A stretch of DNA of 64,000 nt from Geranomyces variabilis (taxonomy: Eukaryota; Chytridiomycota; Chytridiomycetes; Spizellomycetales; Powellomycetaceae), in assembly GCA_027603065.1 (NCBI GenBank), contig JADGJP010000040.1:154630-218629 (forward strand), written 5' to 3'. Of the stretch, positions 12,795-23,400 are shown piece after piece. The notes under the pieces are model-generated. The model was not told where the DNA came from, made no database searches, and was given only the letters and a program-made list of their open reading frames with translations. Within the stretch, counting starts at the first letter, position 1; each line of letters opens with the position of its first letter. Both the position numbers and the translations under genes were made by a program.

Positions 12795-14558
12795 ATGAAC
12801 GGCATCAGTAATGACACCGGCGCTGCAAACATGGGCGGGTCGTCTGTGCCATCGATATCGCCAGGAGCGCCTGCCAAAATGCACGAAGATCTTGGAACTT
12901 CACCATCTGCAGAACCTGAACTTCCTCATCGTCATCTTCACCATTCGGATCACCATCATCAACAGCTGGTTCAGCAGGAGTACTACCTTCGTTCCGCTTA
13001 CGAGCAACAATACCCCGGATATGCTTTCTACTCTCACCCAGAGCCTTCCTACTACACTACCCGCGATGCTGCTCTTATGCACCCACCACTTATGCATGCG
13101 CCTTACGACGACGGTGCTGACGACGAGGAAGAAGAAGAAGACGAGCACGAGGCCAAGCGACGCGCCCATAGCCCAGGATCTGTCGACTCAGGTTCCAGTG
13201 CTCACGGCGCTGCAATCGGCGTGATTGGCGATTGCTGCAACTCCCTCAGCATGCATCACCACCACCTTCACCCGCAAGATCATGCTCCATACATGCATCA
13301 CGAGTTTAGCGGGATGCTACCCCTTATTCGTCCAGACCTGGCGCACCATCACCATGGCTCCCCACACCAGCAGCACCCCGGTGTCCTGGCTCAAGCGGCA
13401 GCCGCTCACGCTGCGGCTGCCGCATCGTTGTCCTCTTCATACGCGGCTAGGGTCCCGGACTCACGAAGTGCTCGCATTCGCATGATGCGTGCTGCGGCGG
13501 CTTCTATCAATGAACGGTCGAATGCTTATAAGACTGGAAGCAACAACGCTGGGGACTCGGCAAACGGGTCGGATGATGACATGGATGAGTTTGCCGTTGC
13601 AAAGCTCGCAGTCGCCAAGCTGAGTCAACGGCAGACGCAACCATTGCCCTTGCATCAGCCCCAGCAAAACCACAACCATCACCAGCAGCAGCTTCACTCA
13701 ACTCCACGGGCACCTCAGCAGCACAAGCCACCTACTCGCCGCGCCTCTGTATCCAGCAGCACTCACGAAGGCGACAGCACTGCCGCGGCTGCCGAGCCCG
13801 GATCGCTGTCCGGTGGCAATGGAAACTCTGGTGACCGCAAGACTTCGGCTCGTCGCGCGGAGCAAAATCGAACCGCGCAACGAGCATTCCGCGAGCGTCG
13901 ACAGCACTATGTCAAGGACCTAGAAGCAAAAGCGGCTCAAGCCGATACCCTCGACTCACGCATTTCGCATGCTGACAGACGCTTGGCGGACATCCAAAGC
14001 ATTGCCGAGCGCTTGGCCGCGGATCGCGAGGCATGGATGAGGGAGCGTGAGATGTGGTGGCGGGAGAGGGACGAAGCCGTGTCCCTTGCGAATTCATTGG
14101 TCACGGAGCTCGATGTGCTGAATAAGGAGAACTGCCGGTTTAGGGAAGTTTTGGACGGACTGTCATCTGCAGTCACAGCCGGAAAAGGCGAACTGCCTGC
14201 GAACCTTTTGCCAATGGCGCAGTTGGCGCTGCAGCTCCAGGTTTCCGGCGAGACAACCCCCGGTTCTCGGAAGCGCACGATCACGGAGCTTGAGTTTGAG
14301 GATATGATCATGGCTGCCCCGATGGACCACGGCAGCAACACCAGCACGGACGCTCAAAAGAGATTCAGAACATTGTCATCATCATCTACGTGCGGATCCG
14401 CGTCTGACGGGGACGAGTCCGCCAATGTTGCTGCGCTTCGCGACCTTCTCAAGAGCGCGCATGCCAAGCACGCAAACCAGTCGATGCCAATGGTGGAGCC
14501 GGCGCATTTATCTGAGGACAACAGCGGAAACCGCGGCGGAGGCGTTTCGAAATCTTGA
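12795..14558 (+). CDS. AP-1/Yap-type bZIP transcription factor
   Basis: Intronless, 587 aa from the ATG at 12795 (the frame is open a few codons upstream but without ATG). The N-terminal half is low complexity: long His-rich, Ala-rich and Gln/His stretches and an acidic run. The basic region at about residues 352-370 reads RRAEQNRTAQRAFRERR, with the fungal Yap/Pap1 signature NRxAQxxFR, followed by a coiled coil rich in Trp/Arg (MWWRERDEAV) and a leucine zipper to about 470. The classical Yap1/Pap1 cysteine-rich domains that sense oxidants are not visible; the few cysteines are scattered. It is probably a nuclear regulator of stress or metabolic genes, but which Yap subfamily cannot be decided. 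A TATA box lies upstream. Confidence 0.9.
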   Translation: MNGISNDTGAANMGGSSVPSISPGAPAKMHEDLGTSPSAEPELPHRHLHHSDHHHQQLVQQEYYLRSAYEQQYPGYAFYSHPEPSYYTTRDAALMHPPLMHAPYDDGADDEEEEEDEHEAKRRAHSPGSVDSGSSAHGAAIGVIGDCCNSLSMHHHHLHPQDHAPYMHHEFSGMLPLIRPDLAHHHHGSPHQQHPGVLAQAAAAHAAAAASLSSSYAARVPDSRSARIRMMRAAAASINERSNAYKTGSNNAGDSANGSDDDMDEFAVAKLAVAKLSQRQTQPLPLHQPQQNHNHHQQQLHSTPRAPQQHKPPTRRASVSSSTHEGDSTAAAAEPGSLSGGNGNSGDRKTSARRAEQNRTAQRAFRERRQHYVKDLEAKAAQADTLDSRISHADRRLADIQSIAERLAADREAWMREREMWWRERDEAVSLANSLVTELDVLNKENCRFREVLDGLSSAVTAGKGELPANLLPMAQLALQLQVSGETTPGSRKRTITELEFEDMIMAAPMDHGSNTSTDAQKRFRTLSSSSTCGSASDGDESANVAALRDLLKSAHAKHANQSMPMVEPAHLSEDNSGNRGGGVSKS

Positions 14559-14799
14559 ATATGTTGGGCTGATAAAACAATGGCGAAGGTGGGGAGGATT
14601 TTGCTAGAACTGTCGCAACTCTGCGGGCATCATGAGAAATTTTGCACATAAACTATACACACAAAGCGCGGCGCAAGAAGCGTTGCCACACGTAAATTAT
14701 TAACAGAGCAGTACTACCATACTTTGACATTCGCTTCGCTCTACCGAGGACCTGATTTCATTTGAGGCACTAAGATGCTCATTGCTGATACGCCCCCTT

Positions 14800-15396
14800 T
14801 CAGTATGCACTTTGCGCGCGCCGTATGCCCGTATGCCGACATAGGAGAACATCCCAGGCGTCGTCCAGCTTTTTGGAAGTTTTTACTCGCCAAAAGCGGG
14901 CAGGAACCTACGTTCAAAAAGTTATTAGATGCAGTTCTCAAGTCGTGTAAAAGCACGGCCCAACAAGATGACTCTGCCTTCTACAAACAATGTCTTTCGT
15001 TTGGATTATGATCTCGTGCTCGTGGCAGTCGCTGTCGCTGTCCTCTTGATCATGTAAATCATGTAAATAATCAACGGGAATGACCTTCCCGGTCACTGTG
15101 AGAGTGAGAATTCCGCCATAGAGGGAGAACCCTGTTACAATGTCGGGGCGCAGGCTCGTCGAGAAGCAGCCGTGAACGTAGGGAGATCGCCCGTGACAAG
15201 GATCTTCTGCGCCGCAACGGCGATATACGACGAGATTGACCACTGAAACTCCTTTTCCAGAATCAAAAATGCGTTGAATCTCGTCGCGGTTGGCAGTCGA
15301 TCCCTTAAATCTTGCCAAGGCGGCCAATTCCTCTTTCGTAAGCGAGCAGGCGAGGAACGCCGTCTCTTTCTGCAACTTTTCAACAGTGTGTGCCAT
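14800..15396 (-). CDS. Uncharacterised protein, 179 aa, two exons
   Basis: Exon 15396-14965 begins with ATG and codes MAHTVEKLQKETAFLA; a 57-nt intron with a CTAATAAC branch-like site (14964-14908) joins exon 14907-14800, ending ...RRAQSAY. Without splicing the first exon would stop after 152 residues. The protein has a helical N-terminus, a central beta-rich stretch (GILTLTVTGKVIPV) and an acidic Asp/Ser/His patch. I do not recognise the family. It is divergent from HEI10 and convergent with the bZIP gene. The coding call rests on frame length, a consistent intron and composition; the C-terminal exon is the weaker part. Confidence 0.5.
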
Positions 15397-15873
15397 GTGC
15401 GAAATTCTTCAGTCAAATGCAGTTAACCGGCGAGTGGAAGTTTGGCCCGAAAAAATATGGATCCCTCCTTCTGTCAGGTAATTCCAATCCACGGCCGGGC
15501 AAGAGGGTGAGCGAACGTAGAAATAAGTAAAAGGTTAACTTGTCTTTGATCTTCAGGTCAGTATGTGGGTCTCAAGCATACGCGACCCTGCCCGGTTTCA
15601 AGAAAGAATTCCGACAGCTCTGAGACATTCCCGCGGCGGCGAACACGGGAGGGCTCAGCCTGCCACTTCCAAAAGCATGTATCTTTCACTGCGTTCTCAG
15701 AGCTCATCAAGGCGCTTTCGGCAAGCCGTCGCTCCAAAAGCCTCGAAGGAGCAAAGGGGAAAGATGGGATGATGGCCTGTTAGGAAACATCAAATGCGCA
15801 GCGCTTGTGAGTCATCAGCTTTTCGCACGTCGTCGGCTTTCCCTACAGGCACTTCCATTTTGAGGACAATCGC
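15397..15873. promoter_or_regulatory. Divergent intergenic region, orphan gene / HEI10
   Basis: About 480 bases between two divergent start codons. No open frame with recognisable features and no clear TATA box was seen. An upstream non-coding HEI10 exon could lie here. Confidence 0.4.
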
Positions 15874-17435
15874 ATGGAGCTGGAACTCCACTGCAACAAT
15901 ATTCAATGCCGCAAGGGCCTCGGCAGCAATGCCAGGGCTTTCGTGACAACCTGCAGCCGTAAAGATAACTCCCAGCGCGTGAGCCGCGCGCCCCACAATA
16001 CTGACGCCTTGCTGCCTTGCTCTTGACTCTCCAGATATATTTTGCGTTGAGTGCGCGGAGAAGGCATTCAACACTGCCTTGATATGGTAGGTGCAGAACT
16101 CGGTCTCTCTTAATTGGGAACATGCTGATCACAGATGTGCAACTCACTCACGCTCGACGCCCAGCCCTGCGTGTGAAAGCTCGCTTACCGACGGGTGCGT
16201 CAGCTAGCAACTTGGCAGATCCATTCCGTGCTCATCTAGGAATCTGCAGGGATGACATTGTTTTTACCGAGCTGAATCCCAGCGAGGAATATAAATCCGT
16301 ACGTCAGAAAACTGCTGATCGATTACCGATCGAGCGCGAGGCTTGACGTGTCTGATGGCTGCAGAGCGTACTGGCGGGACTGCGACCAGAAGTTATCATT
16401 GAGATAGCCTCTCGCGGCCTCAGGTGAGTCTTGTGTTAGGTCTGACTGTCGCGCCGGGAGATGCATTGAGCTCGGTATATCCAGTTTTTGGGTTTATCAG
16501 ACGACGCAGGAAGGATGCTACCAAGAAATGGTAGCAACATATGCAGGGGCTAGCGTCTTCTTCTCTCTATGATCTCAAACAATGTGCCATGCAGGTTTAC
16601 AAAAATCTTTTACAAAAATACTCGCAACTAGAGCGTCAGGTGCAAAATATTGTTCGGGAAGCCAATCAAGAAATACAAGGTCTGCGTGAGAAGTTAGGAG
16701 GTGTGTGAAACCCGAAATAGATGTATTACAATCAGGGTTCGTCAGTAACTCTTGCTTAGTTCTTCAAAAGGAACAGGATCTTGCTAAACTTCGAAATCAC
16801 GAGCTTGGAGTGCAATATGCGGAACGGGGAAGACAATGTCAAAAACTACAAGTACACCAACGGACCTCGTGCCGCGACTTTCTGTCCACATCAACTCATT
16901 CCTCTCGTTCCAGCAAATGTACGACAAGCTGAAGAGAAAGAGTATGATGAGCCAGCAGACTGCGCCTGCAATAGAGACGGCAGAAATGGCTATGGACCAC
17001 GGGATGGCCGGTTTCTCCTACCAGGTATCCCAGTTCTCAAGCAAAGCCCTATCTCGCAAACTGAACGCCGACCTCACGATGACCATTCAGCAGAATTCTC
17101 ATACTGCAGCGCCGCTCCTGCATACGAACGTAGTGGCGCCCCTGCATCACCGTATGTCGCGACAGCCATTTGCACCGACTGTCGGACGCCAACTCCCGCA
17201 GGGCAATGGACTAAGTATCGAGACTGCTAATCCCCGATTATCTTCTCACATCCGCAACGCGGGGGCATTTCCACCTCGTCACAATCCCACGCCACCAGCA
17301 ACTCCGTCGGCCTCCTTCGCGCACGAGCCGTACGTTGGTTTCGGCGGCGGGCCGGGATCTGCTAACAGAGGAAAAGCAAGCTCGGGATCATACCAGAAAC
17401 GTGTGCCTACTCCACGAGATAGAGCGGCCTATTAA
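15874..17435 (+). CDS. HEI10/CCNB1IP1-type RING E3 ligase (meiotic crossover factor)
   Basis: Nine exons (15874-15958, 16035-16086, 16165-16194, 16250-16298, 16365-16423, 16485-16530, 16595-16700, 16760-16851, 16914-17435) give 346 aa; human CCNB1IP1 is 277. Several exons are only 30-60 nt, so the gene is invisible as a single open frame. The RING (residues 7-49) shows CNNIQC, TCSHIFCVEC and CPAC. It is followed by the diagnostic block DIVFTELNPSEEYK and VLAGLRPEVIIEIASRGLSFW, a coiled coil ending in RGRQCQKLQ, and a disordered Ser/Pro tail ending in VPTPRDRAAY. HEI10 family proteins are SUMO/ubiquitin ligases that mark crossover sites on the synaptonemal complex. Its presence implies a meiotic programme with class I crossovers. 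The gene is convergent with the next one, 32 bases apart. Confidence 0.92.
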
Positions 17436-17467
17436 TTTTCAGAGTTAGGAACGGACTGTGTTAAAGA

Positions 17468-20263
17468 TTAAATTGAGCGTAGCGGGGCCACAAGCTGATG
17501 ATAACCCTTTAAAATGTTTGCGAGCTTGACCTCGGCACAGTGCTTTCCCTCCTGTACTATGATCAAGTCTTTTTGTAACCCTTCGATACGTCTCATTTGC
17601 TGCTCTGTGGCGCGCTGTAAGGTCTCTATCTGGGCGCGTTCGGTCTCGTACCGCGCATCCAGCACGCGGTTTTGTTCTAGTCGCGTTTCGGCAAGCGCGC
17701 TAAGCGTTGACAGCCTCTGTTGGAGCGCGGCGGTTTGGTGACGAAGGGCCACATGCGCGTCGTGAAGGCGTAAGAACTGCGCGTCAAAGCCAAGGGGATG
17801 ACTGCCAGAGTCCCCAGGCGCGGTGGGTTGCGGGTGTGGAATTTCGGACTTGTCAATCATTGTGGAGAGCATCACAATCTTTTGGTGTTGACGCTCGTAG
17901 TCTTGCAGATGATGTGTCACTTTTGCGTGTTCGCCTTCTAACGCATGGAGGTCGTCCTGGACTGTTTTGCATTTTTCAGTCCACATTTCCTCTTGCTTTT
18001 TCAACTTCGCGCGTAGCTTCGCGAGGGAGCGCTGCAAGTCAACGTTCTCATCGCGCACGGCTGCTAATTGCGCGACGTGTTCTTCAACCATGCTGGTTAG
18101 CTGAGACAGCTGATGCGCAGCGTTTGGGGATGCGTTCTGCAGTTCCTTCATCTTTTCGCTCCAGCTGCGCTCCAACTCCTTGATAAAGTCGGGCGGAGAT
18201 GTCGCGCGCGCTACTTCGAGTTCGGTTCTGAGAGATGCGATAAGCTCATTCGCCTTGTCAGTCAACAACTTTTGGTCTTCGAGTTGAGTCGAGAGCTCCT
18301 GGATCTTTTGAGATAGCCTTAGGGTTACGGATGCAACGTCAGGCGGCTCCGGGACAGAACGAAGAGTTCTGCGAAGAGAGGCGTTCTCGTCCTTCCATTT
18401 CGATACAAGGCTCTCGAGGTGCGCTTGGTTGGATTGAAGACGAGCATTTGCGGCCGCAAGCTGTTCCGCCTGCTTTTGATATTTCATGGTCGCTTCATGC
18501 TTTGCCATGTCGGGGCTCATAAGGTTATCTGGGCTCGCGGGTTGGCTCGGTTCGGGTGACGGTGGTCTTTTCAGAACGTCTGCCGGTAGAATCTCTGTAC
18601 GGCGGCGTTTCTTTTCCTCCGACAAGAGCGTTTCAAGTTGCCGCTCCAACTCGCGATTATCCGAGCGTAAAACTTTCATTTGTTGCTCGTAATGTTTAGA
18701 GATTTCATCAACAGTCGCTTGGGTTTGTCGACGCAGCTGAGCGATCCGCTGGTCAAGCTGCTCCGTTTCGCGTTCAGACTCCGCAAAAGCTCGAGACGCG
18801 AGACCGATAATGCGGATGAGTTCGCGACAGCTGGGTATCACGTCTGGGGCTTGCAAATTCGATGCTGTGGAGTGAATTGACGACAATGCGGACAGCATTT
18901 GCTTCAATAGTAGAGCAACGCGCGAGTCAGCGCTCGGAGTATTCGAGGCAAAATCGGCCAGTGAGCTTTGCGAGTACTGTTTCCAAATTTCATTTTCGAT
19001 TATCTGCTTCTCCTCCTTTACAAGATCGTATATCGCTTGCCTTTGGTCTTCCGATACAGCGTGCGATTTCGCGTTTTGCAAAAGCTCGGCTCGAAGTTTG
19101 TCATTTTGTCCCGTCAAACGAGTATTTTCTTCACGCATATATGTGTTTTGATCCATAACCGCCTTGACTTCAATGTGGTGCCGTGAGGCTTCTGTTTGCA
19201 TTGCGCTGAGTTTGACCTCAAGCGAAGCGCATCGGGTGCAAGTAGGTGCAGGCTTGAGCGTTGTCGCCTGGTTCATTTGTATCTGTAAGTACCGGTTATC
19301 GTCTTCCAGCTGCTGAACTCGCCGCCGCAAGAATCCTAGCGCTTGGTTCTCCTGTCTCAGCTCTTGATTTTCGTGGGTCAGATAATCCATTTGTTTTCGC
19401 AACTGCGCATCTTGCGGTTTGGGTGTTTTTTCGACCAGCAGCTGTTGTCGTAACTCATTATTTTCACGCTCAAGGAACTTCACTAGACGATCGTTCTTGG
19501 TCTCGGACTCAAAAGCCCAGCTTGGTGGGGCGGAGGGAGGTGGTGGTGGCTGAGACACTGGTTGAACCTTTACCGGAGGAGCTAGAGTTGCGTCTTCTAC
19601 CATCGGTTCGGATGTGAGGTGGGTACTGATATTGTCCGGTTCACTTAGCTCCTCGGAAGGTTTGTCATGGCGCTTGGGAAGAGCTGTGGTCGGAGCAGGC
19701 TCTGTTACGTTTTCGACTTCGGGATCTGGCTTTGGGTCAGTATTCGGCGGCGCTATCGGTTTTGAGATCTTTTTCACCGGAGCATCTGGCGCTCTCAATG
19801 AAGAGCGGAAGAACGAGCCCGCATTGTCATCCTTCTGAAATATAGAAGACAAGATTTGACGCACAGGCGGTGCAGGCAGGGTAATATCGTCTGTTTGTTG
19901 CCCTTCGTCAACAACTGCATGCTCCCCCTGTCTCTCGTCGTGGCCACCAATCTCATTCTCGGCGCAGCTTTGATCGTTAGACTGCACCACGCGCTGCGTT
20001 GCAGCCACACCAGCAGCCTCCGAACTATCCAGCGTTTGTAGCGTCTGCGAGACTCGTTCCGCAGCGTTGATAAGCTCGAGGGTTTTGCGGCCCAGATTGC
20101 TGCCGTTGATTCGTTTCCGCGTGAGACCGGTTTTTGCGGGAAGTCGAGGCTTGGAGTTTTCATCTAATCTCCCCTGCTTGGACAGCTTTGTGCTCGCTTT
20201 AGAACCTTGAGAACCGGCCTTGGCGGCGGGCCGTGGTGGCAGGAGAGGACGAGCTTGCGGCAT
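17468..20263 (-). CDS. Large coiled-coil protein, 931 aa, unknown function
   Basis: Single exon; the frame extends to 20326 but the first ATG is at 20263 (MPQARPLLPP). Residues 1-260 are disordered and basic or Pro-rich (LPPRPAAKAG; PPPPPSAPPSWAF). From about residue 265 to the end it is almost continuous heptad coiled coil with Pro/Ser breaks around 570-600. No motor, kinase or other catalytic domain is visible. Length and architecture resemble centrosomal, basal-body or Golgi tethering proteins, but no family-specific block is recognised. It shares a 200-base divergent promoter with the Spen-like gene and sits in a window rich in ciliary genes, which is only suggestive. Confidence 0.75.
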   Translation of the reverse strand: MPQARPLLPPRPAAKAGSQGSKASTKLSKQGRLDENSKPRLPAKTGLTRKRINGSNLGRKTLELINAAERVSQTLQTLDSSEAAGVAATQRVVQSNDQSCAENEIGGHDERQGEHAVVDEGQQTDDITLPAPPVRQILSSIFQKDDNAGSFFRSSLRAPDAPVKKISKPIAPPNTDPKPDPEVENVTEPAPTTALPKRHDKPSEELSEPDNISTHLTSEPMVEDATLAPPVKVQPVSQPPPPPSAPPSWAFESETKNDRLVKFLERENNELRQQLLVEKTPKPQDAQLRKQMDYLTHENQELRQENQALGFLRRRVQQLEDDNRYLQIQMNQATTLKPAPTCTRCASLEVKLSAMQTEASRHHIEVKAVMDQNTYMREENTRLTGQNDKLRAELLQNAKSHAVSEDQRQAIYDLVKEEKQIIENEIWKQYSQSSLADFASNTPSADSRVALLLKQMLSALSSIHSTASNLQAPDVIPSCRELIRIIGLASRAFAESERETEQLDQRIAQLRRQTQATVDEISKHYEQQMKVLRSDNRELERQLETLLSEEKKRRRTEILPADVLKRPPSPEPSQPASPDNLMSPDMAKHEATMKYQKQAEQLAAANARLQSNQAHLESLVSKWKDENASLRRTLRSVPEPPDVASVTLRLSQKIQELSTQLEDQKLLTDKANELIASLRTELEVARATSPPDFIKELERSWSEKMKELQNASPNAAHQLSQLTSMVEEHVAQLAAVRDENVDLQRSLAKLRAKLKKQEEMWTEKCKTVQDDLHALEGEHAKVTHHLQDYERQHQKIVMLSTMIDKSEIPHPQPTAPGDSGSHPLGFDAQFLRLHDAHVALRHQTAALQQRLSTLSALAETRLEQNRVLDARYETERAQIETLQRATEQQMRRIEGLQKDLIIVQEGKHCAEVKLANILKGYHQLVAPLRSI

Positions 20264-20464
20264 TTCGGACAGCCGTATATCGCCGCGTGCTGCGCGCGCT
20301 GTCGAAAAACGGGATGAAGTTATCAAGATACTGTAGTTTTGTGTGTGGGGCTCAAGAAAAAATCACCCGCTTCAAGTTGGCGCTCAGTCAAGCGAGCAAC
20401 CAGGCGACATCACGGAAGACATACCGCGCAAGTGCAAGCCTTATCACATACCTTTTCTTTCATT

Positions 20465-23400
20465 ATGCCCGCAAACGGCGGGAGCCACTCGGGGCAGCAG
20501 GGTTGGAACGCAGGCGGGAGCGAGAGCAATTCTTACGGCAACAAGAGTGACCGCGGGAGCAGCAACACCGATCGCCGCCAACACCAGCCGCACCAACTAC
20601 CGCATCAACAGTCGCAGCAACAGGCCCAGCCGTTCAATCCGTTGCAGCAACAGTTCTCTCTATTGCAAAATTTTGCGGGAGGCATGCCTTCTGCGACGGT
20701 CCCTCAAGCAAACCAAGCACAAGGGATCAATTCCCTGCAAGCCATGCTCCAGCAATTACAACAGCAGCAGCAAGCGCCGAGCCAAGGAGCCCAATCAGGT
20801 TTTACGTCTCAGAGTCAAACAGCTCTTGGTGCCAATACTGGGCTGCAGCCCGTGGTTCCTTCGTTTGGTACGCCCAATGCTTTATTGAATCCTCAAGCAC
20901 TTGCTGCCTTTGGCTCGCCTTCCGGTGTTGCCGGTGGCATGGCGGGTCTCCAGCAAACGCCACAAGGCGCTGGCTCGGCTTTGAACATGGCCGGCTTGAC
21001 TCCCCTACAGCAAGCTCAACTACAACAGCTGCAGCAAGCTGCTCAGCAGCAACAACTGCAGCAGCAACAGCAATTGGCACGGCTCCTTGCCGCCGCTTTA
21101 ATGCCAACCGGACTTCCAGGCTTGGGTGTTGGAAATCCGCTTGTGAATGCCGCAACCCTCGGACTGCCAGGGGCATCCCAGATTCCAAGCAATCCAGTTG
21201 GAAATACCTTGGATCCCCGTGGCACTCCACAATCTGCCAATGGCTCTTATCAGCAAAACAGACCGACGCGCACCGATTCGCGCGTAGACCATCGCGACCG
21301 CCGTAGAGACCATAGTGCTGATGATCGCGATCGCAAGGGCTCGCGGAGGGAGAGGAGTAGAGACAGGGACAGGAGCCGGAGTCCCAACCGCCGCGATGGC
21401 CGGAGAGACGATCGCCGAAGAAATTACCGTAGCGACAGCGATTCTGAGGACGAGAGATCGAGACGTATGACGAGCAGCAGTGGTGGTCGCGATCGTTCCC
21501 GCGACCGTTCTCGTCCTGAATCTCCGTCCCGACGGGCGCCTACTCAATCCGGCGCGCATGACATCCCTCCCGGGCCTCTCAAAACGCGTCATCTTTGGTT
21601 GGGTGAGCTGCCGCGGGAAACCACGGAGGAAGACATTCGGCGCGAATTCTCGCGCCACGGCCGTATAAGTGAGATTAGGATGTTGCCTTTAAAACGAGGC
21701 AAAGCCTCGTGCTTCCTGGCATTTGCCACCAAGGCTGCCGCTTCCAGATGCAATAACTCGCAAAACTTCATTTTCAATGTGGAACCAATTATTCGCATGA
21801 ACGCGAGGTTTATTGGGCAGCCGGACCCAGACGAAGACGAGGAAGAACGGCACCCACCTTTAGGTTCGTTTCATGTTACCACAGGCAATTTCAGCGCTTA
21901 CATGGTGATGGGATGTTTGGATTAACTTCGGGAAAACTGCGGAGGGTGTTGTCGAGATCAGCCATTTGGCCGGCGTTCATCGCAATATCTTTTTCGGTTG
22001 TCCCGTTAGTTTCCATGGCAAAAGACAGCTTTTATTGACCCTGTGCTCATGGTCTATCACAACTTGCAGTGTCCCGCCGTTCGCTAGAGCCAGTGCCTGG
22101 CGGCTCACGATCACCAATAGAAGCTCGGAGCAATGTCAAGATTGTCGAACGTTCCACCCCTGTTGACCCTTTTGCGCAGCGTTCAAGAGAATCCGAGCGC
22201 GGTCCACCCTTTCCCCGAGCGCCTTACAGCCGTCGTGGCGATGTCGAGACGGCCTCACTGTACCTGCCCATGGTTCCCCCTACGCTCGACCAACAGGAGC
22301 TGGAACGCGAAATGGCTCCATTTGGACCCATTGAGTCCGTACGCGTTATTCCGGGCAAATACACGACACACTCGATGGCCTTTGTCAACTTCCGCACTGT
22401 TGAATCCGCAAAGCGTGCTTACGCGGAATTGAATGGCAAGATTCGCTTTGGCTCCCCTCATCCATTGAAAATTGAGTTTGCACAGAGCAGCAGCAATGCT
22501 CGCCGCCGCGATGGCCCGCCGCCGCCAGTCAACGGGGGCTCTTATGCTAGCAGGCCCGCCGCGAACGCGGACGGACCCGCGCACAAGCTCGAGATGTTGC
22601 CCAACTCACCAGTTGTTATCATGAAAAATTTCAGCCAAAGATTGAGCGGCCTTGAGATATCGGAGAACTTGAACAAGCTGCTAGCCACAAAGTATGCCAG
22701 AGCCAAAATTAACTTGTTTGACATTGGTTCTCTTGAAGAGTGCCATGCGGTTGTGCAGGGTCTCCGAGAATGGGAAGCTGATGCTGTGGTTCGTGATCTT
22801 GCCAATCTCGAGTTCTTCGGATCGCCGTTGTCAGTTCAGCTGTCGACGTTTGCGCAAGCAGTTACGAAAAGGATTCCAGCCAAGGATGTCGTCGAACCTC
22901 GGTCCGCAGCCATTAGCGACATTCGGTCCATTCACCCGCACATAACATACCAATTGGTAGAAGACCAAGTTGCATGGAACAATCGACCTCAGCCGGTGAT
23001 AGTGGTGGGCGGCCTCCCTACCAAGGACACCGCGGATGCCATTGTCCGCAGCGTTGTTGGCCTGACGGCCACGCCATTGGCTTGGACTGTGGGACCGGTT
23101 TCGGGGGACGCCGTCTCGGCTTCTGCGTATCTTCTATATCCAAATGGGGCGGATGCCCGCCAGGCACTTGAAGAGATTCCTCGCGTTTGCGCACCTTTGA
23201 CGGCACAGCCTGGTTCCTTTTCCTCGTCCCTCATTCGCATCCAGACTTCGGGCAAGGACAAGATTCCACAGCACGAGCTGAGTCGTGTTTTCTCGCGCTA
23301 CGGCACCATCGCTGAACAACTCTACACGCATGAAAACGTGGGGTCGGCCGATGAACAAGACGTCATCTACATCCGGTACGAAAACGTCGCACACGCTACG

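Noticed and set aside
15790-16147. Minus-strand frames that looked like a small Ala-rich protein with a possible splice donor upstream
   Set aside because: The plus strand over the same bases encodes the RING and DIVFTELNPSEEYK blocks of HEI10, which is decisive.
20802-21658. Minus-strand frames of 142-186 codons antisense to the Spen-like gene
   Set aside because: Mirror of Gln-rich and RS-rich repeats; low-complexity antisense frames are expected there.
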